Positions 56,699 through 64,000 of a DNA stretch of 64,000 nt are shown here, piece after piece. The stretch is from the NCBI RefSeq assembly GCF_947489035.1, contig NZ_CANLCI010000008.1:62001-126000 (forward strand). The letters are read 5' to 3'. The notes under the pieces were generated by a model. It made no database searches. It was given only the letters and a program-made list of their open reading frames with translations, and had not been told where the DNA came from. The DNA is from an uncultured Ferrimonas sp. (GTDB lineage: Bacteria; Pseudomonadota; Gammaproteobacteria; Enterobacterales; Shewanellaceae). Position 1 is the first letter of the stretch. Each line of letters starts with the position of its first letter. Position numbers and translations under genes: made by a program.

Positions 56699-58072
56699 AT
56701 GACCCCTTCGCCCCTTGCGGCAGCTGCCGCCGACACCAACACTAAGGCCAAGGTCAATTCCAATCCCAAGCCCATTATCAACGCCAGCAAGCTGCTGATC
56801 ATCGGCGACATTCATGGCCACAGCCACAAGTTAACGGCGTTGTTAGAACAAGCGGATTTCGATCCCAGCGATAGCGACAGCGCCGCCCGTGACAGCCAGC
56901 TGCTGTTTGTGGGGGATCTGATCGACAACGGTTTGGATGGCGAGCAATGCGATCAGCTGGCGTTGCTGCAACAGGTAAAGGCACTGGTTGATGGCGGCTT
57001 TGGCCACTGCATCTTGGGCAACCACGAACTGAACGCCATTGGTTGGCTTACGCGGCGGCGGGATGGGCGTTATGGCCGCGATCGCAATAAGCCCAGCAAC
57101 CTCAACCAACATCAGCAGTTTTTGAGCCAAGTTGGGCAAGACAGCGGCGAGCACAACGCGTGGATTGAGTGGTTTAAAACCCTGCCGCTGTTTATTGAAA
57201 CCGAGTCGCTGCGGGCGATCCACGCCTGTTGGCACCAGCCGAGCATCGATAAGCTTAAGCCCTATCTGCACGCCGATAACAGCTTAAAGGCGGAGTTCTG
57301 GCCGGATGCCTTTGATCCACAGCATCCGCTGTTTCAGCTGCTGGAAACCTTGTTAAAAGGGCCAGAGGTGAAGCTGCCCAATGGCCTGAGCTTTCACGAC
57401 AAAAACGGCACCGAGCGTCATCACCTGCGGGTGGCGTGGTGGCAAACACCCGCGCAGTGCCACAGCTTTGCCGACATCGCCGTGCCCGGTACGGCGCTGC
57501 CAGACAGTTTGCTAAGCCAACCGATCGATGGCTTCGATTTTGGCTTTAACTTGGCGCAGCTCAAGCCGGTGTTTATCGGCCACTACTATCTGCCCGTTAC
57601 CCCTTACCCGCAGCCGTTAAGCCTGCAGGTGGCCTGTATTGATTTCAGCGCCAGTAAGGCCGATGCGCCGTTGCTGGGGTATTGGTTCAGCGCCGATCAG
57701 CCCCAACTCGATGGCGCTGATTTTTGCGGTCAGGCAGCAAGCGGCATCGACATTGATGCTGGGGTGGCGCAGCTGCTTGAATCACAGCTGGCGAGCTTGC
57801 CGCCTTATCAGCCTAACCGCGACTTGGCCGAGGCGGTCACCGCCGTGCTGTTGCAGCAGTGGGATCCCATCGGTGTGAGTGATTTTGGCGGGGCTTGCGA
57901 CGACGAATACCACGCTTACGTTGAAGATCTGTGCCGCTTGATCCAAGCGCAAGATGGCAACGGCATCGGCAGTTATCTGCTGTTGGTTGAGCGCCACCTG
58001 ATGGGGGTAGAGCGGGATGAAGCCGCCGAGTGCTGCGCTGAAGTGGCGTACGCGCTGTTGGGATTGGCTTAG
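56699..58072 (+). CDS. Metallophosphoesterase (PrpE/ApaH-like) with extra C-terminal domain
   Basis: A 457-residue calcineurin-like phosphoesterase. Metal motifs: LLIIGDIHGHSHKL (GDxHG), LLFVGDLIDNG (GDxxDxG), HCILGNHELNAIG (GNHE), and later AIHACWH and PVFIGHYYLP. The catalytic core fits serine/threonine phosphatases or diadenosine-tetraphosphate hydrolases; the substrate is not clear. The last 85 residues (EAVTAVLLQQWDPIGVSDFGGACDDEYHAYVEDL ... CCAEVAYALLGLA) form a separate small helical domain resembling DUF1871 proteins, unusual for this family. Convergent with selD across the repeat array. Confidence 0.82.
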   Translation: MTPSPLAAAAADTNTKAKVNSNPKPIINASKLLIIGDIHGHSHKLTALLEQADFDPSDSDSAARDSQLLFVGDLIDNGLDGEQCDQLALLQQVKALVDGGFGHCILGNHELNAIGWLTRRRDGRYGRDRNKPSNLNQHQQFLSQVGQDSGEHNAWIEWFKTLPLFIETESLRAIHACWHQPSIDKLKPYLHADNSLKAEFWPDAFDPQHPLFQLLETLLKGPEVKLPNGLSFHDKNGTERHHLRVAWWQTPAQCHSFADIAVPGTALPDSLLSQPIDGFDFGFNLAQLKPVFIGHYYLPVTPYPQPLSLQVACIDFSASKADAPLLGYWFSADQPQLDGADFCGQAASGIDIDAGVAQLLESQLASLPPYQPNRDLAEAVTAVLLQQWDPIGVSDFGGACDDEYHAYVEDLCRLIQAQDGNGIGSYLLLVERHLMGVERDEAAECCAEVAYALLGLA

Positions 58073-58090
58073 GGCTTGTAGCTCGGCACG

Positions 58091-59022
58091 GGCTGCCATA
58101 TGGGTTGGCACAAGAGCTGTCACGTTACGCCAAACAGCGGCTAACGTGACCTACGCAGCGGCTTGACGTTGGTAGGTTTGATTAGCCGCAGGCGTAATCG
58201 AACGAGGCTGCAGTGATGGTGATGCGAACGGGCGGCGTTGTTCCGTGAGTTATTACATGGGCTATCGCATGGGTTCCACATGGGCTGTCACGTTACGCCA
58301 AACAGCGGCTAACGTGACCTACGGTGCGGCATGATGTTGGTAGGTTTGATTAGCCGCAGGCGTAATCAAACGAGGTTGCGGTGATGGTGATGCGAACGGG
58401 CGGCGACGTGGTTTTATATGGGTTACCGCATGAGTTGCCACATGGGTGTCACGTTACGCCAAAGAGAGGCTAACGTGACCTACGTTTCGGCATGATGTTG
58501 GTAGGTTTGATTAGCCGCAGGCGTAATCGAACGAGGTTGCGGTGATGGTGATGGGAACGGGCGGCGACGTGGTTTTATATGGGTTACCGCATGAGTGGCC
58601 ACATGGGTGTCACGTTACGCCAAACAGCGGCTAACGTGACCTACGTTTTGGCATGATGTTGGTAGGTTTGATTAGCCGCAGGCGTAATCGAACGAGGCTG
58701 CGGTGATGGCGATGGGAACGGGCGGCGACGTGGTTCCATATGGGTTGCCGCATGAGTTGCCATATGGGTGTCACGTTACGCCAAACAGCGGCTAACGTGA
58801 CCTACGTTGCGGCATGATGTTCGTAGGTTTGATTAGCCGCAGGCGTAATCGAACGAGGTTGCGGTGATGGTGATGCGAACGGGCGGCGACGTGGTTTTAT
58901 ATGGGTCACCGCATGAGTTGCCACATGGGTGTCACGTTACGCCAAACGGCGGCTAACGTGACCTACGCAGCGGCTTGACGTTGGTAGGTTTGATTAGCCG
59001 TAGGCGTAATCGAACAAGGTTG
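58091..59022. repeat. REP/BIME-like array: six units of about 161 bp, two hairpins per unit
   Basis: Unit starts (TGTCACGTTACGCC) at 58118, 58286, 58447, 58608, 58769 and 58930; spacing 168, then 161 four times. Hairpin 1 pairs TCACGTTA with TAACGTGA around CGCC-AAACAGC-GGC. Hairpin 2, 62 nt later, is GATTAGCCGCAGGCGTAATC (58180, 58348, 58509, 58670, 58831, 58992). Both share a TTACGCC / GGCTAA core with a one-base bulge, in opposite orientations. The spacer has three 12-bp subrepeats (ATGGGTTACCGC, ATGAGTTGCCAC, ATGGGTGTCACG). 161 is not a multiple of 3, so it is not coding. It lies between convergent genes. Confidence 0.9.
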
Positions 59023-59042
59023 CTCTGCCCAGATCTAAGCCT

Positions 59043-59079
59043 AAAAAAACGACCGCAGCTCAGGCTGCGGTCGTTTTTT
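59043..59079. terminator. Terminator of selD (bidirectional)
   Basis: Stem AAAAACGACCGCAGC with its complement, T-tract on both strands, 25 bp after the selD stop codon and just beyond the repeat array. Confidence 0.9.
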
Positions 59080-59104
59080 GTTGTGGCTACCGAGCGGCTG
59101 CGAA

Positions 59105-60133
59105 TTACACGCTGATGCGGGCGTCGCCGCTGCGCTGGGTTAGGGTGCCGATGGCGTGAATGGCGATGCCTGCGGCGGCGAGGGTGGCTTCCACCTCGGC
59201 TTTGGCGTCGGCAGATACCGCCACCAGCAAGCCGCCGGAGGTTTGCGGATCGCACAGGATGGCGCGCTGATCGGCACTGAGGCTTGGCAGCTTGTGGCCG
59301 TAGCTGTCGAAGTTGCGGCCAGAGCCGCCGGGTACGCAGCCTTGGGCGAGGTAGTTGGCCACCTGCGGCAGCAGCGGCAGCGCATCAACGTTGATGTTGG
59401 CGGCCAGTCCGGCGCCGTCACACACCTCAATCAAGTGGCCTGCAAGGCCAAAGCCGGTGACGTCGGTGATGGCGTTAACGCCGTCGATTTTCGCCAGTTC
59501 GGTGCCGACGGTGTTGAGCTGACACATCGCCTCAACCGCGATCTGGCCATGGGTCTCTTCCAGTTTTTTCTGCTTCTGGGCGGTGGTCAAAATGCCAATG
59601 CCCAGCGGCTTGGTCAGATACAGAGTGTCACCGGCTTTGGCTTGATCGTTGCGCTTTAGCTGGTTTAGGGCCACGTGGCCGGTAACCGCCAAGCCAAAGA
59701 TCGGCTCGGGGCTGTCGATGGAGTGACCACCCGCCAAGATGATCCCCGCATCACGACAGGCGGCGCGACCGCCTTCAATTACCTGCTGACCGACCTCTGG
59801 CGGCAACTTGGCCACCGGCCAACCAAAGATGGCGATGGCCATCATTGGCTTACCGCCCATGGCGTACACGTCGCTGATGGCGTTGGTGGCGGCGATGCGG
59901 CCAAAGGTGAAGGGATCGTCAACGATCGGCATAAAGAAATCAGTGGTGCTGATGATGCCGGTGTGATCGTCCAAGGCGTACACGGCGGCGTCGTCGCGGC
60001 TGGCGTTGCCGACAATCAGCCGTTCGTCGTCCAGCTCGGGCAGGCTGGATTGCAGCATGGTGTCCAGCACCTTAGGGGAGATCTTGCAGCCACAGCCCGC
60101 GCCGTGGCTGTATTCGGTCAGTTTGATGGTCAT
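59105..60133 (-). CDS. selD: Selenide, water dikinase
   Basis: A 342-residue enzyme that makes selenophosphate from selenide and ATP, for selenocysteine and selenouridine. The catalytic pair C14 and K17 is in [12 protein letters not shown], equivalent to E. coli C17 and K20; the position is Cys, not selenocysteine. The ATP/Mg residues ([46 protein letters not shown]) are all present. A SelD homologue of the HypE/PurM fold family, so it shares its fold with HypE at 63 kb. Confidence 0.96.
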   Translation of the reverse strand: MTIKLTEYSHGAGCGCKISPKVLDTMLQSSLPELDDERLIVGNASRDDAAVYALDDHTGIISTTDFFMPIVDDPFTFGRIAATNAISDVYAMGGKPMMAIAIFGWPVAKLPPEVGQQVIEGGRAACRDAGIILAGGHSIDSPEPIFGLAVTGHVALNQLKRNDQAKAGDTLYLTKPLGIGILTTAQKQKKLEETHGQIAVEAMCQLNTVGTELAKIDGVNAITDVTGFGLAGHLIEVCDGAGLAANINVDALPLLPQVANYLAQGCVPGGSGRNFDSYGHKLPSLSADQRAILCDPQTSGGLLVAVSADAKAEVEATLAAAGIAIHAIGTLTQRSGDARISV

Positions 60134-60228
60134 GAGGGATCCACGAATTTACGTAATTGGCGTCAGTATACCGATGTTTTGTGGCTTGGGTTTGGCGCAA
60201 TCGGTTTCTGCGGCACGGCTCGCAGTGG

Positions 60229-60573
60229 TTATTGCGGCTCGCCCAGATCGTAGCCGCGCAGCTTGGCGATGCAGTAACGCTGGCTGGCGTTGTCGGCGGC
60301 CAAGCCGTTTTCCAGCAGCGGCGGCACCCCTAATTGTGCGCGGCGCTTGGCCACTGTGGCGATGTACTGCGCCGACATTGGGTTGTGGCCACGGCGACGG
60401 CGCTTGGCGTCGGCGGGGCTGTCGAGCATAAAGTCGTACTCTTCAGGGAACAGGGCGTTGTGCAGTTGCCGCACACGTTGGTCGAAGCGCTGTTGCTCAA
60501 GCTGCTGTTCGCTGCTGGCTTGGTTTTGAGCTTGCTCTTGGTTTTGGTTTTGAGTTGGTTGGGCGTTGCTCAT
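60229..60573 (-). CDS. Small basic protein of unknown function, 114 aa
   Basis: A 114-residue protein: Gln/Asn-rich N-terminus (about 1-28), then a helical part with a basic patch (DSPADAKRRRRGHNPMSAQYIATVAKRR) and a conserved-looking end (LEDNG-type GLAADNASQRYCIAKLRGYDLGEPQ). No family recognised. Its start overlaps the stop of the ADP-ribosylglycohydrolase gene (ATGA), so it is translationally coupled and may act with it. The basic patch could bind nucleic acid (inference). Confidence 0.7.
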   Translation of the reverse strand: MSNAQPTQNQNQEQAQNQASSEQQLEQQRFDQRVRQLHNALFPEEYDFMLDSPADAKRRRRGHNPMSAQYIATVAKRRAQLGVPPLLENGLAADNASQRYCIAKLRGYDLGEPQ

Positions 60574-61877
60574 AAGCGCGTCTCCTTGGTTAGCGTGAAT
60601 AGGCGCTGATGAATGGCGGCGAGGGTGCCGCTGTTGATCGCTTCAGTCAGGTTGCCATCCACAAAGCGATCGCTGCGAACGATTTGGGTCAGCAGTTGGC
60701 AGCAGTCGCGCCGATCCAACTGGGCTATCCAGCGGAGCCAGTGGGGGCGGTCGTGGTTGCTGGGGATCTGCTGTTGCCACGCCATCCAATCAAAGCCCGG
60801 TAAGATCAGCCCATGCTGATACACCGATTCGTACCAATGATTGAGCGCACTGCCGTTGTCGTCACTGGCTTTATGCCGCGGATCTGCTGCGGCGGTTAAA
60901 GGCTCGGCGGCGCGGCAGCACAGTAAGATCGATTCGTTGCTGGGCAGCGGCGTCAGTTGCCATAACGCTTGGGCGCGCTGCTCAATCTGTTGCCGCCACG
61001 CCAGTTTGTCTAACCAGTGTTGCGGTAAGCCATCAAGGCCGTAAAACGCGCCGGCCAGTTGGCCGAAGATGGCGGCGGTGGTGTCGGCGTCGTCGCCTAA
61101 GTTGGCGGCCAGCAGCGCCCCTTGTTCAAAGTTGTCGCTGTGCCAAAACGCCCACAACGCCGCTTCTAACGAGGCCAGCACGTAGCCACTGCCAACAATT
61201 TCGGCCTCGGTTTTGTCGATAAAACTGCCCGCCAGCAGCGGTTTCAGCTTGGGCGCTACCGGCAGCGGTTGCAGCTGTTCGCGCCACTGGCTTAGCCATT
61301 GATTTTTGTCACCGCTGGGCAGCGTTAGCGCCACGGCGATGGCGCTGGCCATCACTTGGCAGGCGCTTACGGTAAGGGCTTCGCTGTGGGTGGTGCGCGA
61401 AGAATCCGCCGCCATCTGCCACAGCAGCTGGTGATCAAACGGGTGGCAGTAGGCCAGCACCACTGGCGCTAAGCGCATCAGGCTGCCGTTACCGGCACTG
61501 AAGGGATCGCGGCTGCCACAAAAGCCGTCGCCGCTGCGTTCAAAGCGATGCAGGGCGGCGCGCACGGTGTTGCCAATATCAAAGCAGTGGCCGGTAACCG
61601 AGTTTTCGCCGTGGCGATACCAGCGCAGGTAGCGGGCGTTTTGATCGATGGGATCGTTGTAGCCGGTGGCTAATAGGCTGTCGGCCAAGCACAGCGCCAT
61701 CGAGGTGTCGTCGGTCCATTGCCCCGCGCGCAGGTTAAATGGGCCGCCGCCCATCATGTCGAGGATCGGGGTGAAGCTGCCTTTGGCTTTAAATTCCAAG
61801 GTGGTACCAAGGGCATCGCCAAGGGCAAGGCCAAGCAAACAACCGCGGGCTTTCGGGTGGAATGAATCTGAGTGCAT
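60570..61877 (-). CDS. ADP-ribosylglycohydrolase fused to a DUF6508-like domain
   Basis: A 435-residue two-domain protein. Residues 1 to about 300 form a DraG-type ADP-ribosyl hydrolase (GCLLGLALGDALGTTLEFK, GQWTDDTSMALCLADSL with the dinuclear-metal Asp residues, NGSLMRLAPV, LGDDADTTAAIFGQLAGAFYG). Residues about 340-430 match the DUF6508 pattern (LNHWYESVYQHGLILPGFDW, LTQIVRSDRFVDGNLTEAINSG). DraG enzymes remove ADP-ribose from proteins or small molecules. The second domain is uncharacterised. It faces the WYL regulator gene across a 112-bp operator region and is coupled to the 114-aa gene. Confidence 0.85.
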   Translation of the reverse strand: MHSDSFHPKARGCLLGLALGDALGTTLEFKAKGSFTPILDMMGGGPFNLRAGQWTDDTSMALCLADSLLATGYNDPIDQNARYLRWYRHGENSVTGHCFDIGNTVRAALHRFERSGDGFCGSRDPFSAGNGSLMRLAPVVLAYCHPFDHQLLWQMAADSSRTTHSEALTVSACQVMASAIAVALTLPSGDKNQWLSQWREQLQPLPVAPKLKPLLAGSFIDKTEAEIVGSGYVLASLEAALWAFWHSDNFEQGALLAANLGDDADTTAAIFGQLAGAFYGLDGLPQHWLDKLAWRQQIEQRAQALWQLTPLPSNESILLCCRAAEPLTAAADPRHKASDDNGSALNHWYESVYQHGLILPGFDWMAWQQQIPSNHDRPHWLRWIAQLDRRDCCQLLTQIVRSDRFVDGNLTEAINSGTLAAIHQRLFTLTKETRL

Positions 61878-61922
61878 GGAGGATCCTCAACAGCAAAATG
61901 AACTGCGCTATTATCTGTAGCT

Positions 61923-61960
61923 ATGATATACATGTCATCACTGATTACATATACATGTAA
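61923..61960. promoter_or_regulatory. Two operator-like palindromes between the WYL regulator and ADP-ribosylglycohydrolase genes
   Basis: ATGATATACATGTCAT (61923-61938) and TTACATATACATGTAA (61945-61960) are both imperfect palindromes and share the direct repeat ATATACATGT (61926 and 61949, 23 bp apart). The divergent genes and the WYL regulator make this a likely autoregulatory site. Confidence 0.6.
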
Positions 61961-61989
61961 CCTTTTCGAGCAGATAGGACGGCGGCCTT

Positions 61990-62874
61990 ATGAGCGCAAC
62001 ATCAAGCAGCATTGAGCACGTTACCATTGATAAGCGGTTGCGCTTTCGACTGATTGAGCTGATCGCTCTGTGGGAGGGGCGGCTAACCACCAACCACCTG
62101 TGTCAGGCGTTTGGCATTGGTCGGCAGCAGGCCAGTAAAGACATCAATCTGTACCTGAATGAGTTTGCCGAGGGGCAGCTGATCTACGACAAAAGCTTGA
62201 AAGGGTACGCCCCCACGGCGCAGATGCAGCCGAAGTTTTGTCAGGGCTTGGCCAATGAATACCTGCAACTGTTGGACAAGCACGACGAATTAGGCGGCAT
62301 GCTGGCGATGACCAATCTAAGTGATCGCAGCACCGCCATTGTTGATCCGCCGTCCCGTTACGTGGAGCCGCACATTATTCGCATGTTGGTGCGCGCCGCG
62401 CGGGAGGGGTTAACCCTAGAGGGGCACTACGATTCGTTGTCGTCGCCCCAGCCCGAGGACGATCCCACCCGTTTATTGGCGCCGCACACCTTGGTGTTTA
62501 ATGGCTTTCGTTGGCATGTGCGGGCGTGGTGCGAGAAGAACCAAGATTTTCGCGATTTTGTGGTCACCCGTTTTCGCGATCAGTTAACGCTGGAAGACAA
62601 ACCCGCCGCCAAAACCAAAGCCGATGACGCCGATTGGCATCAGCAACTCGAAGTCACCATTGGCCCCAATCCGCGGCTCAGCCCACGGCAGCAGCAGGTG
62701 ATCGCCAAAGACAACGGCATGGATCTCGACAGCCTGCGCCGCAGCGAAGTGGTTTCCAAGGCGTTGTTGAATTATTGGTTTGTGCGCTGGCAGGTGGCCG
62801 AGCCGTACAACCAATCCCAAGACGCTCAGTTCCAGCAAGTGGTGCTGATTGCGTTTAAGCCGTTGGCCACGTAG
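61990..62874 (+). CDS. WYL-domain transcriptional regulator (BrxR/CapW-like)
   Basis: A 294-residue regulator. The N-terminal winged helix (RLRFRLIELIALWEGRLTTNHLCQAFGIGRQQASKDINLYL) matches the BrxR/CapW start, where WEGR and QAS.D are characteristic. The middle region (LVRAAREGLTLEGHYDSLSSP, LLAPHTLVFNGFRWHVRAWCEKNQDFRDFVVTRF) is the WYL ligand-sensing domain, followed by a C-terminal extension. BrxR and CapW repress BREX and CBASS defence loci; no such genes are adjacent. Divergent from the ADP-ribosylglycohydrolase gene. Confidence 0.85.
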   Translation: MSATSSSIEHVTIDKRLRFRLIELIALWEGRLTTNHLCQAFGIGRQQASKDINLYLNEFAEGQLIYDKSLKGYAPTAQMQPKFCQGLANEYLQLLDKHDELGGMLAMTNLSDRSTAIVDPPSRYVEPHIIRMLVRAAREGLTLEGHYDSLSSPQPEDDPTRLLAPHTLVFNGFRWHVRAWCEKNQDFRDFVVTRFRDQLTLEDKPAAKTKADDADWHQQLEVTIGPNPRLSPRQQQVIAKDNGMDLDSLRRSEVVSKALLNYWFVRWQVAEPYNQSQDAQFQQVVLIAFKPLAT

Positions 62875-62888
62875 CTCGGCATCATAAC

Positions 62889-62921
62889 CAACGCCCGCCT
62901 GCGGGGCGCAGGCGGGCGTTG
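62889..62921. other. Perfect 14-bp hairpin between the WYL and hypE genes
   Basis: CAACGCCCGCCTGC and its exact complement around a 5-nt GGGGC loop, 14 bp after the WYL gene stop codon. No T-tract on either strand, so not a canonical terminator, although its place between convergent genes suggests a 3'-end role. Confidence 0.6.
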
Positions 62922-62960
62922 CTGAACACGCGGGGGGTCACTCGGATGGGATCAGGCCAG

Positions 62961-63965
62961 TTAACAGATCCGCGGCAGCAGTTCGCCTTTCGGCAGTTCC
63001 ATGTAGCGTTTTGAACCCCAAGGGCTGTTTTGCACCACTTTGCCGCTGTAGTCGGCGCTGACGTGGCCGATGAGGGTGGCGCGGGGTTGGAATTGCTGCA
63101 AGATGGCGACGGCTTCGTCGGCTTGCTCTGGGCTTACGGCCAACACAAAGGTGCCTTCGTTGGCGAGTTCGGCCGGTTCAAAGCCAAACAGTTCACACAA
63201 TCCCTGCACTGCGGGGTCAATTGGCAGGCTTTGCTCGTCAACAACGATCCCCAATTGCCGTGATGCGGCCCATTCGTTTAATACGGCCGCTAAGCCGCCA
63301 CGGGTGGCATCACGCATCGCTTTGGCGTCGATCCCTGCATCCAATAAGGCTTTTACTGCTGGCCACAGGGTGTCGCAATCCGACGCCAGTTCGCTGTCCA
63401 GCTCTAAGCCTTCGCGGCTGGCCAAAATGCAGGCGCCGTGACGGCCAATGTCGCGGGAAACAATAATGGCGTCGCCCGTTTGCAGCTGTCGCCACGAAGG
63501 CGCGGCCACGCATTCGCCCACCCCAGAGGTGTTAATAAACAGGCCATCCGCTGCGCCTTTGGGCACCACTTTGGTGTCGCCGCAGACGATCTTCGCGCCG
63601 GATTTTTCCAGCTCGGCCGCCATCGATTTAACCTGCAGCTCCAGCTCAGCGAAGGTTAACCCCTCTTCGATGATGAAGGCGCAAGAGAGGTACTGCGGCT
63701 TAGCGCCGGCCATGGCCAGATCGTTGACGGTGCCCGCCACCGCAATTTTGCCCAAGTTGCCGCCGTTGAACTGCCGTGGTGCCACGGTAAAACTGTCGGT
63801 GGTGAACGCCACTGGGCCGTTAAATTGCAGCCGCGCGGCGTCTTCGTCGGCCAGCAAAATGTCGTTGCTAAAGTGCTTGAAGAACAGCTTGCGGATCAGC
63901 GCGCTCATCTCGACGCCGCCGCCGCCGTGGCTCAGTTCAATGCAGCGTTGTTTGGGGTTGTTCAT
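62961..63965 (-). CDS. hypE: Hydrogenase expression/formation protein HypE
   Basis: A 334-residue enzyme that dehydrates a carbamoyl group to cyanide for the NiFe-hydrogenase active site. ATP-site motifs of the PurM/HypE fold are present (ELSHGGGGVEMS, FTTDSFTVAPRQFNGGNLGKIAVAGTVNDLAMAGA, RDATRGGLAAVLNEWA), and the C-terminus ends in the essential PRIC with the acceptor Cys at position 334. Its start overlaps the stop of an upstream gene (ATGA), so it is the end of a hyp operon. Confidence 0.96.
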   Translation of the reverse strand: MNNPKQRCIELSHGGGGVEMSALIRKLFFKHFSNDILLADEDAARLQFNGPVAFTTDSFTVAPRQFNGGNLGKIAVAGTVNDLAMAGAKPQYLSCAFIIEEGLTFAELELQVKSMAAELEKSGAKIVCGDTKVVPKGAADGLFINTSGVGECVAAPSWRQLQTGDAIIVSRDIGRHGACILASREGLELDSELASDCDTLWPAVKALLDAGIDAKAMRDATRGGLAAVLNEWAASRQLGIVVDEQSLPIDPAVQGLCELFGFEPAELANEGTFVLAVSPEQADEAVAILQQFQPRATLIGHVSADYSGKVVQNSPWGSKRYMELPKGELLPRIC

Positions 63966-64000
63966 AGGATCACTCCGGCGTATTTGTAGTGGGCGTGGCA
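63962..64000 (-). CDS. Probable HypD C-terminus (partial)
   Basis: The last 12 codons of an upstream frame (CHAHYKYAGVIL) end in a stop overlapping the hypE start. The CxAxYKY pattern resembles the HypD C-terminal end and hypD commonly precedes hypE. Too short to be certain. Confidence 0.5.
   Translation of the reverse strand, partial: CHAHYKYAGVIL

Noticed and set aside
58091..59022. CRISPR array
   Set aside because: Units are 161 bp, fully repetitive, with no unique spacers; the hairpin pairs fit REP/BIME elements.
59105..60133. Selenocysteine in SelD
   Set aside because: The catalytic position is encoded as cysteine and there is no in-frame TGA.

Overview
The window is gene-dense chromosomal DNA of a gammaproteobacterium. 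Protein sequences and gene neighbourhoods (rpsU-yqeY-dnaG-rpoD, exeA-exeB, an ExeM-type nuclease with a GlyGly-CTERM tail, tsaD next to plsY, folB-folK-uppP, erpA next to hemL/clcA, hypD-hypE) suggest the Alteromonadales, most likely Ferrimonas or a close relative of Shewanella. The genus is inferred from recalled family resemblance. No rRNA or tRNA gene was seen, and most of the window is GC-rich.

Layout. 1-9.5 kb: a partial response regulator, a crotonase, the macromolecular-synthesis operon on the minus strand (bS21, GatB/YqeY, primase, sigma-70), then tsaD, plsY, folB-folK and uppP. 9.5-20 kb: cca, the type II secretion ATPase pair exeA-exeB, a PutA without a DNA-binding domain, an SH3-domain membrane protein, and a DUF47-Pit phosphate operon with a convincing Pho box. 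20-34.6 kb: CYTH protein, a potassium-channel/DUF350 pair, glnE, a DUF417 protein, a lipid A acyltransferase, hldE, a HELGH putative protease, a large HelD-like helicase with C-terminal zinc ribbons, and two tandem PspB-like small membrane proteins. 34.6-54.2 kb: the secreted nuclease, a 51-aa membrane protein, a class II aldolase/BASS transporter operon, a U32 peptidase-family protein, hemL, a ClC channel, erpA, an RND pump and a chromate transporter.

54.3-59.1 kb is the accessory part. A low-GC block (about 54.8-55.9 kb) has integron gene-cassette structure without a visible integrase. Two cassettes can be delimited because the 5' end of each is complementary to the R'' end of its own attC. 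One holds a frameshifted AbiGi-like phage-resistance gene, the other a small membrane protein. Next come one copy of a roughly 230-bp dispersed repeat (the other is at 43.5 kb), a metallophosphoesterase, and a six-unit, 161-bp REP/BIME-like array with two hairpins per unit.

59.1-64 kb: selD, then a divergent locus made of a BrxR/CapW-like WYL regulator facing an ADP-ribosylglycohydrolase-DUF6508 fusion and a small basic protein, with two operator-like repeats between them. The window ends in hypE and the tail of hypD (NiFe-hydrogenase maturation).

The strongest candidates for follow-up are the solitary integron cassettes with the broken defence gene, the WYL/ADP-ribosylglycohydrolase locus, the REP array, and the paired dispersed repeat.
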